DNA of 6,431 nt from Clostridia bacterium (GTDB taxonomy: Bacteria; Bacillota_A; Clostridia; Christensenellales; Borkfalkiaceae): the NCBI GenBank assembly GCA_003979335.1, contig RYWC01000043.1, forward strand, positions 1-6,431. Reading direction: 5' to 3'. The position numbers were made by a program, and so were the translations under genes. A model generated the notes under the pieces. That model saw only the letters and a list, made by a program, of their open reading frames with translations. It had not been told where the DNA came from and did not search any database. Positions 1 through 5,084 of the stretch are shown in pieces. How positions within the stretch are numbered: the first letter of the stretch is position 1; each line of letters opens with the position of its first letter.

Positions 1-442
1 TCTTAAAGCCGTTATTTTTAAGCAATCTATTCGATGCAATATTATCTTGTGCAACTTCCGCAGTTATTTCAATGCCGCCATTGTTGCGTATAAAAGTAAT
101 GATTAAAGCCAACAGTTCAGAACCAAACTTTTTTCCCCAATAGTCTTTATGAATACAATATCCGATATCGAATATTTCCTTTTTCTTGTCAGGGAAAATA
201 CAAGCAGAACCTATTATCCTGTCAGAACCATTTAAAACAACCGTCAAATAATACCCGTCGGGATTGTTTTCAAGACAGCCAAGAGCTTTTTGGAAATCGC
301 TATCAACATATTCCACCGTAGGGTCGCTCATATATTTGCCGTTTACCTCGTCAAACCACATTGCAGTAAGATATGGTAGGTCTGATTTTTGATAGTTTCG
401 TACAGTTATTCTTGAAGAAGTAAGTGATTTCTCTATTAACAT
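1..442 (-). CDS. GNAT-family N-acetyltransferase (RimJ/RimL type), 3' end cut off
   Basis: This gene encodes the first 147 residues of a GNAT acetyltransferase, an enzyme class that moves an acetyl group from acetyl-CoA to an amine on a protein, peptide or small molecule. The substrate cannot be told from sequence. The N-terminal strand reads SSRITVRNYQKSDLPYL, typical of the RimJ/RimL branch. Residues 92-108 (DIGYCIHKDYWGKKFGS) are the acetyl-CoA binding motif A, and residues 128-146 (ending NRLLKNNGF) are the usual helix that closes the CoA pocket. RimJ/RimL proteins usually run 165-190 residues, so about 20-40 C-terminal residues lie outside the window. The ATG at 442 is the first possible start after an in-frame TAA 15 bases upstream. 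The ribosome site is weak (a GGAA stretch). The gene seems separate from the operon to its right because a terminator and its own candidate promoter lie between them. Confidence 0.9.
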   Translation of the reverse strand, partial: MLIEKSLTSSRITVRNYQKSDLPYLTAMWFDEVNGKYMSDPTVEYVDSDFQKALGCLENNPDGYYLTVVLNGSDRIIGSACIFPDKKKEIFDIGYCIHKDYWGKKFGSELLALIITFIRNNGGIEITAEVAQDNIASNRLLKNNGFK

Positions 443-484
443 TTTTAATGTTTTCCGTTAAAAATTACTGTTTATCGTACATCG

Positions 485-513
485 ATTATAAAAAAAATTT
501 AACAAAAAAGCAA
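485..513 (-). promoter_or_regulatory. Candidate promoter for the GNAT gene
   Basis: Read on the minus strand, TTGCTT (513-508) is followed after exactly 17 bases by a perfect TATAAT (490-485). This predicts a transcript start near 478 and a leader of about 36 bases to the ATG at 442. The -35 box lies inside the left arm of the upstream terminator stem, so part of the same DNA would serve both ends and starts. The -35 matches the consensus at only four of six bases and the region is very AT-rich, so a chance match is possible. Confidence 0.45.
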
Positions 514-548
514 GGGAAAATAATTTTTAAATTCCTTGCTTTTTTGTT
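501..548 (-). terminator. Intrinsic terminator after the DUF2207 gene, possibly bidirectional
   Basis: A perfect 15-bp inverted repeat has arms AACAAAAAAGCAAGG (501-515) and CCTTGCTTTTTTGTT (534-548) with an 18-base AT-rich loop. The GC-bearing core GCAAGG/CCTTGC is followed by a run of six T in both orientations. On the minus strand a further AAATTTTTTT tract (500-491) follows the stem. It lies 49 bases past the stop codon of the DUF2207 gene, the right place to end the Nudix-LemA-DUF2207 transcript. Confidence 0.8.
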
Positions 549-572
549 CATAAAAATTTACTGCAAATGCGA

Positions 573-581
573 GGGGGGGGG
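573..581. repeat. Homopolymer run of nine G
   Basis: Nine G in a row (nine C on the transcribed strand) stand in otherwise AT-rich DNA between the DUF2207 stop codon at 598 and the terminator at 548. It is outside any reading frame I accept, so length changes would not alter a protein. Runs of this length are prone to polymerase slippage and to sequencing error. Confidence 0.8.
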
Positions 582-597
582 TAATTTTATACGGTTT

Positions 598-2502
598 TTA
601 ACGGAATCTTCCGCCGCCTCCGCCGTGTCCGCCACCGCTGAAACCACCGAAACTTCCTCCTCCGAAACCTCCGCCGCTTCCGCCGGAAAGCCCTGAAGAG
701 GAGGGGCGCGCAACCATATTGGAAGTCATAGTCGCGGCTGAACTCCTAATCATTTTGTTGATTATATAGAAAGATAAAACGTCGCTTGTCAAAGAACCCG
801 TTGCCCAGCGCGGCGGCTCTATTGTGATTTGCGCAAACTTTTCTTCCCACTTGTCGGAAACGCCCAACACCTGCGCATAGGGAAGAACGTGATAATAAAG
901 CTGAGGGTCTTCTTCAAGCATTTTTTCAAGCCTGTCTTTTTCGGCAAGAGTGATAAAGTTTCTGAAACCTATAATTCCGTTTAGCTGTTCGGTGTATTTT
1001 TCAGTTCTGCTGATTATAAGCACGGAACAAATCACAGCCCATCCGCTTACAAGGCATATCAAAAGTTTAGGAAGCAACGCTATTATAAACGAGGGAACCG
1101 CCAATATATAAATGACGGCAAACAAAACCCAAACGCCTGCTGCGCCTAGGCAGTACAAAGCTTTTTTGGTTGCATTAAGTTTTAAAACGTTGTATTTGAT
1201 TGCCAGGCACAGCGTGTAAATTGCTATCAACGGCAATACTGAAAGGAAAGGGGCGATTAAAATGTATGTATATGAAATCTGTGTAAACGCAATTATAAAC
1301 GGTGCCAACCCGGTAAGCAATGCGCCGAAGATTGCCAGCACGGCTGAAACGGCAAAACCTTTCCTGTCATAAAGTCCTTTTACGTTTGTATTGACTTGCT
1401 TTTTAACTTTTTGTATTGTGGTATAAAAATTATATTTAAGGTCGCTCGGCTTAACCGTTTCGCTTTTTCTGAACATCTCATCAAAAAGAGTTTTTTCGTA
1501 TTCGGGCGTTTGTGCCGGCAAACTTTTATATATCCTTATAAGAGTTGGCTCGTCTTTGTCGTCTAAGTTTATTTTTATGTATCCGTTGTCCGCCCAATAA
1601 TAAATCATTGACGTTATATCGTCTGCGTTTACCGTATTGTCGATGAGTTTGCCCATAAGAAGAGGGCTCATTTCGTCGGGGGCTTCAAAATTGACAACGG
1701 GCAGTATTTTACGCTTATTGAAAAACAAAAATTTTACGGCAATAATAAAAAGAAGTAAAACGGCTCCGATTATAATATACCAATAGGGCGTAAAATCAAA
1801 AAAGGTGGTAAGGGTGCCCTCTTTGAATCCTAAATCTACCCTGAGGCATTCATTGAACTCACCGTTGATTTCTTCCGCTTCTGCAGTGATTACCGTTCTG
1901 CCGTTTTCGGATGACGTATTTACGGGCAATAAAGACCCTGCAGTACTATTTATTGAAGTAAAGCACTTTACGCTGTCTTCGACATAGCCGTCGGGGAGAA
2001 TAAGTTTAAGCTTTACGTTTTCAATAGCACAACCCCAGCCTGCGCCTACGGGCGTCAAAGCCAACAGGTTTTCGCCTTCCTGCGCCTTTGTCATACAGTA
2101 AGTATACTTTATTCTGTAAGTAAAGTCTGAATACTTTCTGCTGTAATCGCCTATATCTATGGAAATAAAACGTGGGTCTTCGGAAAATACTTCGTAATAA
2201 ACGTGCGTTTCTTTCTGTCCGTTTAGCTGGTATACCTTGACATTCATTACTTTTTCGCCGCCGTTTACGGGAATGTCTCTGATAAAGCCGGAGTCTCCGT
2301 AAAAGCTTAACGTAATATCTTCAGTTATGTCAATCGTTCTGTCGGAATGTATGTCGTAAGTTATGTCGTAGCCTGAAATGTATGTAGAAGAGTAGGTTTC
2401 CGCAGCAGCTGTTTTCCAAGGACAGAAAAAGAGGACGGATGACAAAACTAATATAAAAAGCGGCAGTAAGTAAAGTATAAACTTGTTTTTTATTTTTTTC
2501 AT
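598..2502 (-). CDS. DUF2207 family membrane protein with Gly-rich C-terminal tail
   Basis: This is a 634-residue predicted membrane protein of the DUF2207 (YciQ-like) family, whose biochemical role is not known. Residues 1-34 look like a signal peptide or first membrane segment (MKKIKNKF start, hydrophobic core 8-27, AAA before E35). Residues 36-235 form the outside DUF2207 domain, opening with the family pattern SGYDITYDI...RTIDITEDI...GFIRDIPV. Residue stretch 240-262 is a membrane helix. Residues 263-380 are cytosolic, and further helices fall near 384-405, 411-434, 448-470 and 474-496. The cytosolic end holds the family signature GFRNFITLAEKDRLEKML (512-529), then LPYAQVLGVSDKWEEKF (540-556). 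The tail (604-634) is nearly all Gly, Ser and Phe. An upstream ATG at 2520 exists, but it lies in a hairpin stem with no ribosome site. The ATG at 2502 has ACGGAAAT just ahead and gives a normal Lys-rich signal-peptide start. The gene is third in an operon behind LemA. Family call is firm, function open. Confidence 0.9.
   Translation of the reverse strand: MKKIKNKFILYLLPLFILVLSSVLFFCPWKTAAAETYSSTYISGYDITYDIHSDRTIDITEDITLSFYGDSGFIRDIPVNGGEKVMNVKVYQLNGQKETHVYYEVFSEDPRFISIDIGDYSRKYSDFTYRIKYTYCMTKAQEGENLLALTPVGAGWGCAIENVKLKLILPDGYVEDSVKCFTSINSTAGSLLPVNTSSENGRTVITAEAEEINGEFNECLRVDLGFKEGTLTTFFDFTPYWYIIIGAVLLLFIIAVKFLFFNKRKILPVVNFEAPDEMSPLLMGKLIDNTVNADDITSMIYYWADNGYIKINLDDKDEPTLIRIYKSLPAQTPEYEKTLFDEMFRKSETVKPSDLKYNFYTTIQKVKKQVNTNVKGLYDRKGFAVSAVLAIFGALLTGLAPFIIAFTQISYTYILIAPFLSVLPLIAIYTLCLAIKYNVLKLNATKKALYCLGAAGVWVLFAVIYILAVPSFIIALLPKLLICLVSGWAVICSVLIISRTEKYTEQLNGIIGFRNFITLAEKDRLEKMLEEDPQLYYHVLPYAQVLGVSDKWEEKFAQITIEPPRWATGSLTSDVLSFYIINKMIRSSAATMTSNMVARPSSSGLSGGSGGGFGGGSFGGFSGGGHGGGGGRFR
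601..693 (-). repeat. Low-complexity Gly-rich coding repeat
   Basis: The last 31 codons of the DUF2207 gene are mostly Gly and Ser codons, giving runs such as GGSGGGFGGGSFGGFSGGG and ending GGGGGRFR. On the plus strand this reads as CCGCC- and TCC-rich low-complexity DNA with short near-repeats such as CCGAAAC(T/C)TCC. Similar Gly-rich tails occur in DUF2207 and TPM/YgcG proteins that neighbour LemA. The open frame seen on the other strand here is a by-product of this composition. Confidence 0.8.
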
Positions 2503-2518
2503 ATTTCCGTTTAAAAAC

Positions 2519-2541
2519 ATACGGCACCGTAAGTGCCGTAT
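2519..2541 (-). terminator. Hairpin between lemA and the DUF2207 gene, attenuator-like
   Basis: Arms ATACGGCAC (2519-2527) and GTGCCGTAT (2533-2541) form a perfect 9-bp stem with a 5-base loop. On the transcribed (minus) strand the stem is followed by GTTTTT before the ribosome site of the DUF2207 gene. GC stem plus five T resembles a short intrinsic terminator, so it may end some transcripts after lemA and lower DUF2207 output. It could instead be an RNA processing or stability hairpin. It lies 10 bases past the lemA stop codon. Confidence 0.55.
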
Positions 2542-2550
2542 AAAATAAAT

Positions 2551-3132
2551 TTAAAATTGAACTTTGACGTTTTGTCTTTCTTCTTCGACTTCGACTGTAA
2601 AGAACTGTCTTGTTTTAAGCTTCATCATTTTTGCTATGATAAGCGAGGGGAAAGAGCGCACCTTTTTATTGTATTCGCGTACGTTTGCATTGTAGTACTT
2701 TCTTGCGTTTGCAAGTTCGCTTTCAATTGATTTAAGCTGTCTTTGCAAATCCATAAAGTTTACGTTTGCTTTAAGCTCGGGGTAATTTTCCATTACCATG
2801 TTAAAGTTGCGTATCGCCTGCGAAAACTGCTTATCCGCCTCTATTTTTTCTTGGGGCGTCGAAGCGTCGGCCATTTTCGAACGCGCTTCCGTAACCTTAA
2901 TAAACGTTTCGCTTTCGTGCTTTGCATAACCTTTAACCGTTTCAACTATGTTGGGTATCAGGTCGTACCTTTTTTTAAGGTAAATGTCAACCGTTGAAAA
3001 AGATTCGTCGCAGTTGGTGCCCATACCGACAAATTTGTTGAAAGTGGCGATAATCCAAATAATAACCGCCAAAACAAGTACTGCCGCAACGCCTATGCCG
3101 ACCCATCCGCCTATGCTGATTAGTAGTTTCAT
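2551..3132 (-). CDS. lemA: LemA family protein
   Basis: This is a full-length 193-residue LemA protein, close to the family's usual length of about 185. LemA proteins are membrane-anchored helical proteins whose molecular job is still unclear. The name comes from a Listeria protein found as a source of a presented antigen. A single membrane helix covers about residues 10-30, with a long helical domain after it. The hallmark is KKRYDLIPNIVETVKGYAKHE-like sequence at 53-73. It is followed by ENYPELKAN (115-123), ARKYYNANVREYN (143-155) and FPSLIIA (161-167), all typical. The tail after residue 175 (FFTVEVEEE) is charged. The ATG at 3132 has GAGG nine bases upstream, and this ribosome site overlaps the stop codon of the Nudix gene, so the two are almost surely co-translated. 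The DUF2207 gene follows 48 bases after the stop, a pairing seen in many bacteria. Confidence 0.95.
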   Translation of the reverse strand: MKLLISIGGWVGIGVAAVLVLAVIIWIIATFNKFVGMGTNCDESFSTVDIYLKKRYDLIPNIVETVKGYAKHESETFIKVTEARSKMADASTPQEKIEADKQFSQAIRNFNMVMENYPELKANVNFMDLQRQLKSIESELANARKYYNANVREYNKKVRSFPSLIIAKMMKLKTRQFFTVEVEEERQNVKVQF

Positions 3133-3141
3133 TTATTTAAA

Positions 3142-3145
3142 CCTC
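3142..3145 (-). promoter_or_regulatory. lemA ribosome site overlapping the Nudix stop codon
   Basis: On the minus strand the sequence AAGTGAGGT holds both the TGA stop of the Nudix gene (3146-3144) and GAGG (3145-3142), the ribosome site for the lemA ATG at 3132. The spacing is nine bases. A ribosome that ends on the first gene is placed right at the second start, which suggests coupled translation. Confidence 0.75.
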
Positions 3146-3638
3146 ACTTGAAATTTTTTATTTCGTTTAATGCGCTCTTTAAAAACGCTTCCGCAGTGGA
3201 GTCCTTTCTTATGGCTTCCAAAGCTTCGTCAAAATCAAACCATTTTACTTCGTCAAGTTCCTTTTCGTCAATCTGCGCTTCGCCGTCTTCCGCCATAGAC
3301 AGGAACCCGAGCATAAGCACGTTTCTCGGTTCGTGATACCTTGAAGACATATATTTGAACTTAACGGTATTCAGTTTGGTTTCTTCTTTGAATTCGCGCG
3401 TTACGGCTTTTTCCGCCGTCTCGCCTTTTTTAACATAGCCAGCAAACAGTATGTAATCTTCCTGCCCCTTGTGCCTTGCAAGCAATATCTTATCTTTCGT
3501 TCTGTTGGTTACAACCATGCTTACCGCCGTTGCAAACTGCGCAAAGCGGAACTGTCCGCAACTCTTGCAATAAGGCACAAGCCCCTCGCCGCTTGCAAAC
3601 ATAAGCGTTAATTTTTCACCGCATTCCGTACAAAACAT
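3144..3638 (-). CDS. Zinc-ribbon Nudix hydrolase, NudC-like
   Basis: This 164-residue protein should split a nucleoside diphosphate linked to another group, releasing a nucleotide. Residues 1-30 are a zinc ribbon with Cys3, Cys6, Cys24 and Cys27. Residues 36-140 are the Nudix fold. The Nudix box runs from Gly67 to Leu89 (GYVKKGE, then RE at 81-82 and EE at 85-86), with the metal-binding glutamates intact. The usual Gly near the end of the box is Lys88. Zinc ribbon followed by Nudix is the layout of NADH pyrophosphatase NudC and of RNA NAD-decapping enzymes. However, this protein is shorter (NudC is about 260), and where NudC has SQPWPFP it has SSRYHEPRNVLMLGF (98-112), so NAD(H) specificity is doubtful. 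The frame can open at TTG 3653, but those codons are themselves the GGGGAGGG ribosome site of the ATG at 3638. It is first in an operon with lemA, 11 bases away. Confidence 0.88.
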   Translation of the reverse strand: MFCTECGEKLTLMFASGEGLVPYCKSCGQFRFAQFATAVSMVVTNRTKDKILLARHKGQEDYILFAGYVKKGETAEKAVTREFKEETKLNTVKFKYMSSRYHEPRNVLMLGFLSMAEDGEAQIDEKELDEVKWFDFDEALEAIRKDSTAEAFLKSALNEIKNFK

Positions 3639-3642
3639 TTTT

Positions 3643-3648
3643 CCCTCC
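3643..3648 (-). promoter_or_regulatory. Strong ribosome site that sets the Nudix start
   Basis: Minus-strand GGAGGG (3648-3643) lies four bases before the ATG at 3638. It is the strongest ribosome site in the window. It shows that the in-frame TTG at 3653 is not the true start, since the frame between 3653 and 3638 merely reads through it. Confidence 0.85.
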
Positions 3649-3665
3649 CCCAAAATAAAAAGGAT

Positions 3666-3716
3666 ATTTCGGTATATTTACAAAGATTTTTTCACTTATA
3701 TATTATATACCGAAAT
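3666..3716. repeat. 12-bp inverted repeat over the Nudix-lemA promoter, possible operator
   Basis: ATTTCGGTATAT (3666-3677) and its exact reverse complement ATATACCGAAAT (3705-3716) are separated by 27 bases. The right arm overlaps the -10 box of the leftward promoter, and the left arm lies about 20-30 bases into the predicted transcript. Because the predicted transcript start (near 3695) falls between the arms, they cannot form a hairpin in that RNA. Two binding sites for a repressor are the simplest reading. Arm centres are 39 bases apart. The regulator, if any, is not in the window. Confidence 0.5.
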
Positions 3717-3730
3717 TTTTGGTTTTTCAA
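3702..3730 (-). promoter_or_regulatory. Promoter of the Nudix-lemA-DUF2207 operon
   Basis: On the minus strand TTGAAA (3730-3725) is followed after 17 bases by a perfect TATAAT (3707-3702). The predicted start is near 3695, with a leader of about 57 bases to the ATG at 3638. Spacing and sequence are those of a vegetative (sigma-A/sigma-70) promoter. The -10 box is overlapped by the right arm of the inverted repeat at 3705-3716. Confidence 0.75.
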
Positions 3731-3757
3731 TAGGTTCACGCAAATTTAACAATTTTA

Positions 3758-3786
3758 TTGACTTTATATAGGGGTTATAATATAAT
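3758..3786 (+). promoter_or_regulatory. Promoter of the pyrophosphorylase-protease unit
   Basis: TTGACT (3758-3763), 17 bases, then a perfect TATAAT (3781-3786). Eleven of twelve bases match the vegetative consensus at ideal spacing. The predicted start is near 3793, giving a leader of about 58 bases before the ATG at 3851. It is divergent from the promoter at 3702-3730, with 27 bases between the two -35 boxes. Confidence 0.82.
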
Positions 3787-3793
3787 ATTTAAG

Positions 3794-3813
3794 GGAAATT
3801 TTATATAATTTCC
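3794..3813 (+). other. Hairpin at the 5' end of the pyrophosphorylase mRNA
   Basis: GGAAATT (3794-3800) and AATTTCC (3807-3813) form a 7-bp stem with loop TTATAT. Given the promoter at 3758-3786, the stem would begin within a base or two of the RNA 5' end, a place where hairpins can protect against RNA decay. It is AT-rich and could also be a DNA-binding palindrome. It is too small for a known riboswitch. Confidence 0.4.
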
Positions 3814-3850
3814 GCTAATTTTTATTCTGTTTACACTTTAAGGTTTTAAT

Positions 3851-5065
3851 ATGAATTACGAAAGGGCAAAATTATATCTTGAAGAGAGGGGGCAACAACA
3901 CCTTTTGCAGTATTACGGCGAGCTTACCGAAGACGAAAGACTGGTTCTGTTGGACGATATTGAAAATACCAACTTTTCCATCATAAAGAATTTAAACCAA
4001 TCACAGAAAAAACTCGGTAAAATCACACCTATAAACGCTGTAAGTTCGGAAGAAATAAAAAGGCGCAGGCTTCAGTTTGAAAGCGTGGGCTTGAATTTTT
4101 TGGCTGAGGGTAAAGTTGCGGCTGTTCTTCTTGCGGGCGGTCAGGGTTCGCGCCTCGGCTATAACGGACCCAAAGGCACGTTTAATATAGGCGTTACGCG
4201 CGAACTGTCTATTTTTGAGCTTCAGATGGATAATATTAAAGAGGTTGTTTCAAAGACTGGCAGATATTTCCATTTGTTTATAATGACCAGCCGTTCCAAC
4301 AACGACGAAACGGTTGCTTTTTACGAAAAAAACAATTTCTTCGGCTATCCGCGCGATATGGTGCATTTTTACATTCAGGACGTCGCGCCGACATGCGATT
4401 ATAACGGCAGAGTGTTCTTGGATAGAAAAAACAGAGTTTCGCTGGCTCCGAACGGAAACGGCGGCTGGTATTCTTCGCTTGTCAACAGCGGACTCGGACG
4501 TATTATGGAAAGGGACAACGTTGAATGGCTGAACGTGTACAGCGTTGACAACGTCTTGCAGAAAATCTGCGACCCAGCGTTTATCGGCGCAACCATTTTC
4601 AAACAGTGCCGTTGCGGCGCAAAGGTTGTAAAAAAAGCCTGTGCTGAAGAGAAAGTGGGCGTGCTTTGCAATGAGGACGGAAAACCTTCGATTGTAGAGT
4701 ATTTCGAAATGCCGGAGGACTTGAAAAACAAGACCAAAAAGGGCGAGCTTGTTTACCGTTACGGCGTAACCTTGAACTATCTTTTCAACGTTCACGATTT
4801 AAATCTGACGCTTTCAGGCAAGCTTCCCTATCATCTAGCCGATAAGGCTATTCCTCATATGGAAGACGGTGAAAGGGTCATACCTTCGTCGCCCTGCGGT
4901 TTTAAGCTTGAAACCTTAGTAGTGGATATGGTCAGACTAATGGGTAGCTGTCTCGCTTACGAAGTGGAGAGGGAAAAGGAGTTTGCTCCCGTAAAAAATC
5001 TTACGGGCACAGACAGTGTGGATACCGCCCGTGAACTTCTTGTTAAAAACGGCGTTTCGCTTTGA
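3851..5065 (+). CDS. UDP-sugar pyrophosphorylase, UAP/UDPGP family
   Basis: This 404-residue cytosolic enzyme should join UTP and a sugar-1-phosphate to give a UDP-sugar and pyrophosphate. It belongs to the UDPGP family common in eukaryotes (UAP1 type), not the bacterial GalU or GlmU type. The nucleotide loop is LAGGQGSRLG (94-103) with PKG (107-109). Next come the uridine/sugar site APNGNGGWYSSL (199-210), VYSVDNVLQKICDPAFIG (229-246) with Asp233-Asn234, VEYFEMPEDL (282-291), and KLE (352-354). Near the end REKEFAPVKN (374-383) matches the UAP1 signature that holds a catalytic Lys (Lys382). The N-terminal helices (1-85, with GQQHLLQYY) are also of UAP type. UDP-GlcNAc, UDP-GalNAc or UDP-glucose are all possible products, as sequence alone does not decide. 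The start ATG has TTAAGG seven bases upstream and its own promoter. The protease gene follows 19 bases after the stop. Confidence 0.9.
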   Translation: MNYERAKLYLEERGQQHLLQYYGELTEDERLVLLDDIENTNFSIIKNLNQSQKKLGKITPINAVSSEEIKRRRLQFESVGLNFLAEGKVAAVLLAGGQGSRLGYNGPKGTFNIGVTRELSIFELQMDNIKEVVSKTGRYFHLFIMTSRSNNDETVAFYEKNNFFGYPRDMVHFYIQDVAPTCDYNGRVFLDRKNRVSLAPNGNGGWYSSLVNSGLGRIMERDNVEWLNVYSVDNVLQKICDPAFIGATIFKQCRCGAKVVKKACAEEKVGVLCNEDGKPSIVEYFEMPEDLKNKTKKGELVYRYGVTLNYLFNVHDLNLTLSGKLPYHLADKAIPHMEDGERVIPSSPCGFKLETLVVDMVRLMGSCLAYEVEREKEFAPVKNLTGTDSVDTARELLVKNGVSL

Positions 5066-5073
5066 TTGCGCCG

Positions 5074-5079
5074 AAAGGA
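5074..5079 (+). promoter_or_regulatory. Ribosome site that sets the protease start
   Basis: AAAGGA lies five bases before the ATG at 5085. The frame is open back to an ATG at 5016, but that start lies inside the pyrophosphorylase gene, lacks a ribosome site and would put 23 non-signal residues ahead of a clean lipoprotein signal peptide. Confidence 0.8.
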
Positions 5080-5084
5080 TAATT

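Noticed and set aside
424..696. Plus-strand open frame of 90 codons ending in a Ser/Ala/Glu/Thr-rich stretch
   Set aside because: It is antisense to the Gly-rich tail of the DUF2207 gene and crosses the terminator and the G run. No ribosome site and no recognisable domain.
2502..2520. Longer start for the DUF2207 gene at ATG 2520
   Set aside because: It sits in a hairpin stem and has no ribosome site. The ATG at 2502 fits the signal peptide better.
3639..3653. TTG start at 3653 for the Nudix gene
   Set aside because: The intervening bases are the GGGGAGGG ribosome site for the ATG at 3638.
3639..3850. Possible riboswitch or small RNA in the divergent spacer
   Set aside because: Both predicted leaders are under 60 bases and very AT-rich, with no known riboswitch core. 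Promoters and the inverted repeat explain the region.
4250..4795. Minus-strand open frame of 181 codons
   Set aside because: It lies wholly inside the pyrophosphorylase gene on the other strand. The sense frame has clear family motifs all through, while this one has none.
5016..5084. Upstream ATG for the protease inside the pyrophosphorylase gene
   Set aside because: No ribosome site, and it would bury the lipoprotein signal peptide behind 23 extra residues. The ATG at 5085 has AAAGGA at good spacing.
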